Below, one piece after another: positions 1 through 7,441 of a DNA stretch of 21,901 nt. How positions within the stretch are numbered: the first letter of the stretch is position 1; every line of letters starts with the position of its first letter. This stretch comes from a virus. The DNA is taken from the IMG/VR virus record IMGVR_UViG_3300047474_000273, positions 1-21,901 of that record. The stretch is one strand, 5' to 3'. Made by a program: the position numbers and the translations under genes. The notes below the pieces were generated by a model, which ran no database searches, was not told the origin of the DNA, and saw only the letters and a list, made by a program, of their open reading frames with translations.

Positions 1-1462
1 TCCCAACATCACCTGTGAATGCACCACTGTTATCAAACAGTAAAATCTCTCCACCGTCTGCTCTAGTAAGTTTTAGTTTCTGAGCAGTACTGGCTGATGT
101 GGTAGCAACTATACCTGAAGTATTAGCAGAGCCACCCACAAACGGATTACCATTTTTATCACTAGTAATAGGATAAATGTTTATTGCATTACCGTTTGCT
201 TCTGTGAGACTGAAACTTGCTCCTGAGCCTGAGCCAATTGCTGTTGCTGTTAGATTAGGTATATTTGCGGCATTGATGTCTGTAACGAAATCTTCTGCTA
301 GTGCAATACCTGTAAAACTTGCGGCTTGACCCGCTGTTGTAGTAGTAAATGTTATTGTGGTATTACCACTGCCACTTGATATGTTGGCTTGTGGAGCCGA
401 TCCACCGTCAACATAACTACCAATAACACCATAACTCAACCCACTTGCACCAGTCGAAGCCGTAACAGTTGTTGCATCAACTACTGTACTTGCTACTACA
501 CTTGTCGCTGATGTTTGGGCATTAAGTCCACTTTGAATTGTAGTAATATTAGCACCTGTGCTAAAAGTAATATCTATATTGTTCACGGCTACATTAGCCG
601 AACCACTTAAAGTAGGATTACCAACTGAGCCTATTGCTGAACTAGATACAGCATCTTTAATTTTTAAGAATACAACTTTACCTGTATCTGTAGTAGTTAA
701 ATCTCCGTCTGTGTCTGCGTAAATGTAACTACCTGCGGTACCTGGTAATGCTGGATTGAAGTCAACAACTTTGTTAAACGGTTGTACAATAAACTGATTA
801 GGTCCTGGGCCTGCCTCTGTAACTATACCAAATGTTTTACTTAAATTCAAACTGTTTGCTTTAACATATGATCCGTCATTTGCTACTGCAATCACATCTG
901 ATTTTGCAAAGCCGTGTGCTGTTTTGTCTAAAACGTAATTGTGTTGTGGATTTAGGTATTGGAATCTTCCCATTACATTTGGGTAAAAACTGTAACTTGC
1001 TATAGTGTCTGGAAATGGATCTAACATAGGTAAACCATCTTCGTTGATATTGAACACAACGGCATCACCGTTACCAAATACTCCAGTTCCACCTGAACTG
1101 TTAAATGTATTGTACCTTAACCAGTCTTCAACTTCACAAGTAACTGCACTTGATGTCTTTGAACTAATACCAACAATTTTTAAACACTTACCACCTGTAA
1201 CGTCTGCTATCCAATCACCAACGGTGACATCTAATCCATTATATTGAAAATCATCTCTGGTTAAGTGAGAACCGTGTGCGGTTGCTGTAACAGTCATTGT
1301 GACTGTCCATTTATAAAACTTGGGAGAACTACCACTTTCCCACCATCTATCTCCTGCACCATCATTGTGAGGCCAATAAGTTGTACCAGTTACATTAGTT
1401 ACTGATACACTTAGTACTTTTGGGGGTATGTTTAATCCTATTCCGCTAGTCTTATACGTCAT
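1..1462 (-). CDS. Fibre-like virion structural protein, 3' end cut by window edge
   Basis: An open frame runs from ATG at 1462 to the left window edge, 487 codons with no stop, so the gene continues outside. The start lies 4 bases after the TAA of the large fibre gene, with no clear Shine-Dalgarno site, which suggests translational coupling. The protein starts MTYKTSGIGLNIPPKVLSVS. It is rich in Gly, Ser, Thr, Ala and Asn, with almost no charged clusters, and has many short beta-strand-like stretches such as NTTITFTTTTAGQAASF. This composition is typical of elongated phage fibre or baseplate-appendage proteins. I see no named domain or enzyme motif. Its place directly downstream of the collagen-containing fibre supports a virion role, perhaps another fibre subunit. 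Sure that it is coding, moderately sure it is structural, unsure of its place in the particle. Confidence 0.75.
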   Translation of the reverse strand, partial: MTYKTSGIGLNIPPKVLSVSVTNVTGTTYWPHNDGAGDRWWESGSSPKFYKWTVTMTVTATAHGSHLTRDDFQYNGLDVTVGDWIADVTGGKCLKIVGISSKTSSAVTCEVEDWLRYNTFNSSGGTGVFGNGDAVVFNINEDGLPMLDPFPDTIASYSFYPNVMGRFQYLNPQHNYVLDKTAHGFAKSDVIAVANDGSYVKANSLNLSKTFGIVTEAGPGPNQFIVQPFNKVVDFNPALPGTAGSYIYADTDGDLTTTDTGKVVFLKIKDAVSSSAIGSVGNPTLSGSANVAVNNIDITFSTGANITTIQSGLNAQTSATSVVASTVVDATTVTASTGASGLSYGVIGSYVDGGSAPQANISSGSGNTTITFTTTTAGQAASFTGIALAEDFVTDINAANIPNLTATAIGSGSGASFSLTEANGNAINIYPITSDKNGNPFVGGSANTSGIVATTSASTAQKLKLTRADGGEILLFDNSGAFTGDVG

Positions 1463-1466
1463 TCGC

Positions 1467-4400
1467 TTAGTCGCCCATTATAAATCTAACCCAAGTATGC
1501 GAAGCAACTGCTGGTTGACCAAAGCCACCTGGATCACGTTGTCCACCTGTATTGGTTAGATTTACATTAACTGTAATAGTCGTACTGCTGAAGTCTGTGA
1601 ATGCTGTAGGAGATCCTGCTGATCCGTTACCTGCCACTTGGGCTCTGTTGTTTTGGTCACAATGAGTAACATAATACTTGTTGTTCTGAGCATCGTAACC
1701 ATATAATACAATACTTAGTGGTGGTTGGTCATAACCTGTAAAGTCTATAGTAGCATCATATCCACTAAAAATAATACTGCTAATACCTGCAGAAACGTTT
1801 GCGTTACCCGACACACTATTATCACCTGAATCATAATCTACTCTAAATTCTTCCCAATGTGTTGCTCTGGTAACACTACCACCGCCGCCACCGGATTGGT
1901 CAACCCAACTTAGTCCGCCACTACCGTCTGTTTTTAAAACTTGGTCTGCATCACCATCATTGTTTGGTAATGTTAAAGTATAACTTGCCGCCGCACTATG
2001 TGGTGGTCCTTTAATTGTTATACCGTGTGAGTTATTCTCACAATTTAATTTAAACTGTCCTGCACCTTTTGTAGCATTACCTTTGAATACTACAACACCT
2101 GATCCGTTTGGATCTAAATCTATATCGCCGTTACTTGTGGAAACAATGTCTTGTCCATTAACATCTAATGCTCCACCTAGTTGCGGACTAGTATCATCTA
2201 CTACATCAGACATACTACCACCGCCACCTGACTGTGCTACCCAGGCGTAGTCAGATCCATTCCAACTTAATACATACCCACTTGTTGGATTACTTTGATT
2301 TAAATGTGCGTCTACGTCTGCATTATCGTAATTACCTGCTACTAATAAACTTGTTAAGTCAACATTACCTGATTGTCCTGTTAAACTGATTACGTTGCCA
2401 CTTATTGTTAAGTCTTGTGCATCAGTATCTGTTTTGCTGTATGGTGCCAACATAGTAGTTAAATCTACTGTGTCGTTGTTACCACTAATTGTAATTACAT
2501 TACCACTTGCACTTAATGTTTGGTCTACGGCTCCTGCGGCTCCGTCGGCACCTGCATCACCTTGTGGTCCTTGAGCACCTGTTGGTCCTACTGGGCCTCT
2601 AACATTACCTGCTGTAAGTACTGTTGAGTTACTTAGTGTTAAAGTTAAATTGTCGCCTGATAATGCCGCACTACTTACACTAACACCAGTTGCACCTTGT
2701 GGTCCTTGTGGTCCTGCTACAGTACTATCTGCACCATCGGCTCCGTCACTACCATTTGACCCTGCTGGTCCAGTTGCACCTACATTACCCTGTGGTCCTT
2801 GAATACCTTGTGGGCCTACTGGTCCTCTAACGTTTCCTAAATCTTGTACAGAACTGTTTGAATATGTTATAGTTAAATTACTGCTTACCAATGCTGTTGA
2901 TGTAATGCCTATACCTGTTGTACCAGTGTCACCTGTATCACCTTGAGCACCTTGCGGTCCTTGAGCACCTGTATTACCTTGTGGACCAGTTGCACCAACA
3001 CTTGTTAAGTCAATTGTTGTGCCATCGTATGTTAAGTCGTTACCACTTAATGTTATAGTAGGTCTGCTTGTTAAATCTGTAAATACACCACTTGTTGCCA
3101 CTGTGGCTAATGTAGGTGTACCTGATAAATCACTGTACGCACCACTTGATGCTACTGTGTGTAATCCTAAATTGGTAACTGCATTAGACTTTTCAGAAGT
3201 GCTTAAATTTTGATTGTTTACATCTATTCTTAATCTATTTCCTAAAGATGTAGTTGTTGTTGTAGCAAAGTTAGGATCATCGCCTAACGCCGCCGCTAAT
3301 TCGTTTAATGTATCTAATGTTGCTGGCGCACTATCTGTTATTTCTGCAATAATATTTGTTTTTGTATCAAATCCTTGTGCTGTTAAATAAGTTCCAACAT
3401 CACTATCGCCATAACTTGATGTTTGTGCAACCCAGGCGTAATCACTGCCATTCCAACTTAATACATATCCTGAAGTTGGATTACTTTGGTTTAAGTGACT
3501 ATCAACATCTGTATTTGTAAATCCAGCATTGTCTACCCAAGCATAATCTGAGCCGTTCCAACTTAATACATATCCTGAAGTTGGATTACTTTGGTTAAGG
3601 TGTGCGTCTACATCTGCATTATCATAATTACCTGCTACTAATAAACTTGTTAAATCTACATTACCACTTTGTCCTGTTAGGCTAATAGTGTTTCCACTAA
3701 TTGATAAAACCTGAGCATCAACATTATCTAATAAACTGCTTAAATCAACTGTATTACCACCTGAGATAGAAAGGTTACCTGTGCCTGAATCATATGTTAA
3801 AGCCTGAGCATCTGTTTGTGCTATCCAATCATAGTCAGATCCATTCCAACTTAATACTTCGCCTGATGCCGCAGTACTTTGATTTAGATGTGTATTAATA
3901 CCTGCATCTAATCCTGCTGTTGTTTGATATCCTGTTAAGTCTGCTGGAGCAAAAGTAAATGCACCAGTACTGTTATTGTATGATAAAGTTCCGCCGCCAC
4001 TTGCACTTGCTGTAGTAACACTTAAATCTGTTAATGCTACTCCACCTGATTGTGCAACCCAGGCGTAATCACTCCCATTCCAACTTAATACTTGACTAGC
4101 ACTTGCACCACTTTGGTTTAAATGAGTATCGACATCTGCATCTGTGTACCCTGCGTTACTTACCCAAGCATAGTCACTGCCGTTCCAACTTAATACATAA
4201 CCGCTTGTTGGGTTACTTTGATTTAAATGTGCATCTACATCTGAAGTTGTAAAACTGCCTGAACTGTTAAATGTAACACTATCGTTTGCATCGTCTGTGG
4301 TAATTGTCATACCAGTACCAGCAACAAATGTTACTGTGTCTGCTGATGCATCTGCAACGATTGTGGTTTGTCCACTTACAGCAATATTTTTAAATGCTTC

Positions 4401-5783
4401 AGTGGCTCCACCGCCACCGCCACCACCTGAGTTGGTGATTGTGATAGTGTCAGTTCCTTCATCGGTTGTAATTTGTATACCTGAGCCTGCCGCAAATGTA
4501 AGTCCGTCTGCACTACTGTCTGCACTAATAGTATTTTGTCCACTTACAAAAACGTGTTTGAACGCATTCTGCGGTGTAGCAGTACTATCAATTGTTAGTG
4601 TTTTAGTTCCAGCATTTATTGTTGCTGTGATATCATTTCCGCCTGTAATTGTAAACACATCATTTGTGTTTGCCGCGGACGCCGTGTTTGTGCCGTCTGT
4701 AAGTCTTACAAATGAATTAGTTTGTGTTGCCCCACTCACTAATGCGTTTGCTTCTGCTTTACTATAGACACCTAAATTTGTTCTTGCCACTCCGGCATCA
4801 GTTAGACCACTTAGGTTACTGGAATTTGTTGCCAATCCTAAAATGTAACTGTCATCTAATACTGTACCGTTAGTGTTGTTATATATTTGGATGGCTGTGT
4901 CAGCCTGTCCTTTGAAGTAGTTTGCGTGTACTTCATAAAATTGTCTTGTGGTTGAACCTATATCGTAACTGTTTGTTACTGTAGGTACACTTGTTTGGTC
5001 AAGTCTAACAGTTTTTGCTAATATGCTTGATTCTGTAAAACTAGGTACTGTGATAGTTTTCCAATGTACAACACCGTTACCATATGTTGAAAGTACTTGG
5101 TCACTTGTACCGTCTGCTGTTGGCATTGTAAAACTGTTACCAATTTTTAATGCACCAGCACCTGTAATTTCTAAGTCTGGATTTGTTGTTAAACTGCCTT
5201 GAGCATAAAATTCAATATTAGTATTACTTCTTAGTTGGATATGTCCATCTGAATTTTGTGCTGTGGATAATATAAGTCCGTGTGCTGATGTTAATTCAAC
5301 ATCAACTAAATCGTTTGAACCTAATCTGAATCTTGTGTGTCCGTCAAAGGTTGTTGAATCACTATAAGTGCCGTAACTGTTACTGCTTTGCACACCTATA
5401 AACCCTGCAACATTGGCATTTGCTCCGTAGTTTTGTCCTTGTGCTACAAATACGTTTCCGTTATTATTGTGTAGTTGAAAAGGAGCAGTGGGTGAATATT
5501 GTGTGGCATTAACTTTGATTAAGCCATTTGCTACATCTTCTGTTACTGTGGTATTTGTGCCTGGTGCAATGTTTTTAAATTTAAGAACTGAGCCGTCTTT
5601 TTCTTTAAAGACGCCAACTCCTGATGCTCCTACGTTGCTGGCACTAGCCACTGCCGCATTTGCGTTTGAACTTAAACTGTCTTGAGCAACAAAAATGCCT
5701 GATGACCCGTCATATACTAGTATCTGGTTATCCGAGATACTATCTATATTAAAGGTTAATTGGTCTCCTGTAATATTTGGCAT
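1467..5783 (-). CDS. Giant repeat-containing and collagen-like tail fibre protein
   Basis: This 1438-residue protein is probably a trimeric tail or side fibre. From about residue 510 to 1185 it has six copies of a unit reading (D/I)x(A/S/T)HLNQS, then VLSWNGSDYxW. Within residues 930-1086 it has three Gly-X-Y collagen-like segments (for example GPQGIQGPQGNVGATGPAG), which in phage fibres form triple-helical shafts. Short SGN/LTGQSGNVDLTSLL modules lie between them. The last 130 residues, after a GGGGS linker, form a separate domain (VTRATHWEEFRVDYDSGDNS onward) that could be the distal tip or a trimerisation domain. A late-type promoter lies 30 bases upstream, and AGGA precedes the ATG by 8 bases. 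No intramolecular chaperone motif was recognised. Receptor binding is an inference from the architecture. Confidence 0.85.
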   Translation of the reverse strand: MPNITGDQLTFNIDSISDNQILVYDGSSGIFVAQDSLSSNANAAVASASNVGASGVGVFKEKDGSVLKFKNIAPGTNTTVTEDVANGLIKVNATQYSPTAPFQLHNNNGNVFVAQGQNYGANANVAGFIGVQSSNSYGTYSDSTTFDGHTRFRLGSNDLVDVELTSAHGLILSTAQNSDGHIQLRSNTNIEFYAQGSLTTNPDLEITGAGALKIGNSFTMPTADGTSDQVLSTYGNGVVHWKTITVPSFTESSILAKTVRLDQTSVPTVTNSYDIGSTTRQFYEVHANYFKGQADTAIQIYNNTNGTVLDDSYILGLATNSSNLSGLTDAGVARTNLGVYSKAEANALVSGATQTNSFVRLTDGTNTASAANTNDVFTITGGNDITATINAGTKTLTIDSTATPQNAFKHVFVSGQNTISADSSADGLTFAAGSGIQITTDEGTDTITITNSGGGGGGGATEAFKNIAVSGQTTIVADASADTVTFVAGTGMTITTDDANDSVTFNSSGSFTTSDVDAHLNQSNPTSGYVLSWNGSDYAWVSNAGYTDADVDTHLNQSGASASQVLSWNGSDYAWVAQSGGVALTDLSVTTASASGGGTLSYNNSTGAFTFAPADLTGYQTTAGLDAGINTHLNQSTAASGEVLSWNGSDYDWIAQTDAQALTYDSGTGNLSISGGNTVDLSSLLDNVDAQVLSISGNTISLTGQSGNVDLTSLLVAGNYDNADVDAHLNQSNPTSGYVLSWNGSDYAWVDNAGFTNTDVDSHLNQSNPTSGYVLSWNGSDYAWVAQTSSYGDSDVGTYLTAQGFDTKTNIIAEITDSAPATLDTLNELAAALGDDPNFATTTTTSLGNRLRIDVNNQNLSTSEKSNAVTNLGLHTVASSGAYSDLSGTPTLATVATSGVFTDLTSRPTITLSGNDLTYDGTTIDLTSVGATGPQGNTGAQGPQGAQGDTGDTGTTGIGITSTALVSSNLTITYSNSSVQDLGNVRGPVGPQGIQGPQGNVGATGPAGSNGSDGADGADSTVAGPQGPQGATGVSVSSAALSGDNLTLTLSNSTVLTAGNVRGPVGPTGAQGPQGDAGADGAAGAVDQTLSASGNVITISGNNDTVDLTTMLAPYSKTDTDAQDLTISGNVISLTGQSGNVDLTSLLVAGNYDNADVDAHLNQSNPTSGYVLSWNGSDYAWVAQSGGGGSMSDVVDDTSPQLGGALDVNGQDIVSTSNGDIDLDPNGSGVVVFKGNATKGAGQFKLNCENNSHGITIKGPPHSAAASYTLTLPNNDGDADQVLKTDGSGGLSWVDQSGGGGGSVTRATHWEEFRVDYDSGDNSVSGNANVSAGISSIIFSGYDATIDFTGYDQPPLSIVLYGYDAQNNKYYVTHCDQNNRAQVAGNGSAGSPTAFTDFSSTTITVNVNLTNTGGQRDPGGFGQPAVASHTWVRFIMGD
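2231..4245 (-). repeat. Six HLNQS...VLSWNGSDYxW coding repeats in the fibre gene
   Basis: Units lie at about 2235-2320, 3425-3510, 3528-3613, 3817-3895, 4048-4130 and 4150-4240. Four units share the same 23-residue core from HLNQSNPTSG through DYAWV. The other two vary in the middle (GASASQ, TAASGE). The units at about 2235 and 3530 share a longer identical protein stretch reaching back to ISLTGQSGNVDLTSLL. The DNA differs at many third positions, for example ggcgtagtcagatcc against agcataatctgagcc, so these are not recent DNA duplications. Confidence 0.85.
2527..2995 (-). repeat. Three collagen-like Gly-X-Y coding segments
   Basis: Three Gly-X-Y runs are encoded within this span: about 2925-2995 (GATGPQGNTGAQGPQGAQG...), 2690-2830 (GPVGPQGIQGPQGNVGATG...) and 2527-2607 (GPVGPTGAQGPQGDAGADG...). 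They are separated by two related spacers, each with a (L/I)T(L/I)xxSNSxV core and ending GNVRGPVGP. Such segments form triple helices in phage fibres. Confidence 0.85.
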
Positions 5784-5812
5784 AAAAAAATCCTATAGTA
5801 ATACTTAATAAC

Positions 5813-5820
5813 TATTTATC
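5813..5820 (-). promoter_or_regulatory. T4-type late promoter (GATAAATA) for the large fibre gene
   Basis: The minus strand reads GATAAATA, close to the T4 late consensus TATAAATA, 29 bases before the fibre ATG. The predicted start point leaves a leader of about 23 bases that contains AGGA. This gives a conventional leader, unlike several other promoters in the window. Confidence 0.55.
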
Positions 5821-5844
5821 ATCTAATGCTTTAAAGGAAATTTT

Positions 5845-6222
5845 TTAATTGTTCAGTAGGACCCTGCCAATTGCACCATAACTAGAGTCATATGTACTGC
5901 CATCGCCAAGTGCTGAACGATCCATTATAACTCTAAGGTAAACATAGTTACCTGTGAACGTGTATGCTTCAGAAAGTGTAACTCCAGTTGTTCCTGAAAC
6001 AGGTTTAGTTATTTCTCTAATTGTAAACCAATCTGTTTCTGCAGGATTTAAACTTAATGTGCCTTGAATTTTTAGTACGCCTCTAAAAGCGGAGTAGTTG
6101 ACTGCAACGGTGTGAATACCGTCAGTATAGCCGTAATAACTATCTGCTTTTACTTTCTCACCGGTTTTATTCATTTCTGAATTGGTGTTTTCTAAAATTT
6201 CTACTGAATATCGTGCTGGCAT
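5845..6222 (-). CDS. Small beta-rich protein, probable virion component
   Basis: The protein has 125 residues and no family that I recognise by motif. It begins MPARYSVEILENTNSEMNKT and has alternating hydrophobic and polar segments (HTVAVNYSAF, LKIQGTLSL, NYVYLRVIMD) that suggest an all-beta fold. The motif ETDWFTI followed by a beta segment resembles small beta-sandwich proteins near phage tail genes, but this is only an impression. It lies between the lysozyme and the large fibre gene with its own late-type promoter, which supports a late structural role. The ATG is only 5 bases after GATAAATA and has no Shine-Dalgarno site, so its mRNA may be leaderless. Confidence 0.7.
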   Translation of the reverse strand: MPARYSVEILENTNSEMNKTGEKVKADSYYGYTDGIHTVAVNYSAFRGVLKIQGTLSLNPAETDWFTIREITKPVSGTTGVTLSEAYTFTGNYVYLRVIMDRSALGDGSTYDSSYGAIGRVLLNN

Positions 6223-6227
6223 ACAAG

Positions 6228-6235
6228 TATTTATC
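6228..6235 (-). promoter_or_regulatory. T4-type late promoter (GATAAATA), start-codon proximal
   Basis: The minus strand reads GATAAATACTTGTATG, so only CTTGT separates the octamer from the start codon of the 125-residue gene. The octamer lies just downstream of the lysozyme stop codon. With the usual T4 late start distance, the RNA would begin at or within two bases of the ATG. Confidence 0.55.
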
Positions 6236-6239
6236 TAAC

Positions 6240-6710
6240 TTATACTTTCTCGAGACGTTCCATTAAACGTTCAGCACGGTTAGTTACCTGTTTGTGCCAA
6301 CGGCTATCTCTGCCTTCTACTGCGGCTGTATTCCAATCTTCTTCAATGATTGCGGCGTGCATTTTCTTAAATTTACTTAAACGTGTTCTGCCCATATTGA
6401 ACATCATATTGACTAGGATTTGTTGTACTTCGTCTGGTAAATCTCCAAATACACCTTCTTCGTATAATAGTTCGCATTCTGCTATTGCTGTGTCTAAATC
6501 TTTTTCAAAGCATTCTTTAACTCTGTCTTCGTCCACAGGTGTACCAACTTCTTGTCCATATTCAGGATCTGATTCTAATACCAAATGCCCAACACCAAAT
6601 GTTGGATATCCGAGGTGATCCAAGTATACTTCATTTACTACTCCTTCATCTATTTTTAATTGTTCAAAAACTGCTTCTCTATCCAGTTTTGTATCTTTTC
6701 TAAAAAACAT
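6240..6710 (-). CDS. T4-type lysozyme / endolysin (glycoside hydrolase family 24)
   Basis: This muramidase would cleave the N-acetylmuramic acid to N-acetylglucosamine bond of peptidoglycan at lysis. The T4 lysozyme catalytic triad is visible: Glu22 in IDEG (T4 E11), Asp31 in VYLDHLGYPT (T4 D20) and Thr37 in TFGVGHL (T4 T26). Later T4-like features are LVNMMFNMGRTRLSKF and SRWHKQVTNRAERLMERL. Its 156 residues compare with 164 in T4. There is no signal peptide, SAR helix or membrane segment, so it would need a holin. A virion-associated lysozyme is less likely because no fused baseplate domain is present. The ATG overlaps the TAA of the upstream gene by one base, and AAGGAG lies 6 bases before it. 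Confidence 0.93.
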   Translation of the reverse strand: MFFRKDTKLDREAVFEQLKIDEGVVNEVYLDHLGYPTFGVGHLVLESDPEYGQEVGTPVDEDRVKECFEKDLDTAIAECELLYEEGVFGDLPDEVQQILVNMMFNMGRTRLSKFKKMHAAIIEEDWNTAAVEGRDSRWHKQVTNRAERLMERLEKV

Positions 6711-7441
6711 TATTTCTCCTTAAAATCTTCGTAAAGGACTGCCTTTGTTACTGACTTTACTTTTCCGCCTAAACTCAAAGTAACTATCCCTAAATCTTTT
6801 TTATCATTCACATACAGAATTCTTTTTGTTCGCCAACCTCTATATGTGTCAGTGAAGTATTCTTTTTTACCACATCTACCACCTAATCTATTAAGCAGTG
6901 ACTTGAATTTTTGTTTGCTCTGTTCAGATAAATCTGTACGTTTAGCATAATATTCTGGTGTAAATTCTATTTTATATCTATATTTATTCAACCATAGGTT
7001 AGGACGTAGTGCAACCTCGGTATCTTGTAATACTTCTGCTTCTAAATCTTCTCTGGGTCCACAAATACGTTTAACGAACCTGTGGAACTGTTCCACAAAA
7101 TCTTTAAGGTGGTCGGCATCAGTAAACCAAATAGTTCTGTCTTTTTCCCAACGTTGTCTAAAAACATCGTGTCTGTGTGTAAACCAGTAATCATTATTTG
7201 CGTGTCTCACTTCACCTAAGAATTTAGCAATTTTGTGATGTATAGTGGTTAACGTATGGTCCTCGTTGTCGTGCATAAATGAATCATAGTCTCCTTCTTC
7301 CTCGCCTGTAATACTGTTTATTATAATTCTACTGCCGTCTATAATAACTTTATATGGGTAATGCCCATACTCTTTTTTGTACATAGGCTCTACTGGAATA
7401 GAGTGTAACACAAATCCTAATGCTTTAATTTGATTAGCCAA
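6710..7441 (-). CDS. Unknown phage protein in the dnaJ-clpA-lysozyme unit
   Basis: The protein has 243 residues and no recognised domain. It is rich in charged and aromatic residues, has a His-rich stretch near residues 57-95 (HDNEDHTLTTIHHKIAKF, FTHRHDVFRQRW) and a single GGRCGKK motif near residue 190. No signal peptide or membrane segment is seen. The start is TTG, with GGAG 9 bases upstream, and it overlaps the end of the clpA-like gene by 8 bases, so translation is probably coupled. It lies between clpA and lysozyme in one transcription unit. That neighbourhood is weak evidence for any function. Confidence 0.75.
   Translation of the reverse strand: MANQIKALGFVLHSIPVEPMYKKEYGHYPYKVIIDGSRIIINSITGEEEGDYDSFMHDNEDHTLTTIHHKIAKFLGEVRHANNDYWFTHRHDVFRQRWEKDRTIWFTDADHLKDFVEQFHRFVKRICGPREDLEAEVLQDTEVALRPNLWLNKYRYKIEFTPEYYAKRTDLSEQSKQKFKSLLNRLGGRCGKKEYFTDTYRGWRTKRILYVNDKKDLGIVTLSLGGKVKSVTKAVLYEDFKEK

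Noticed and set aside
4297-4767. 156-codon plus-strand open frame within the fibre gene
   Set aside because: It is antisense to the repeat-rich fibre gene, its protein is a low-complexity Val/Pro/Ala string, and it has no ribosome-binding site. It is a shadow of the fibre frame.
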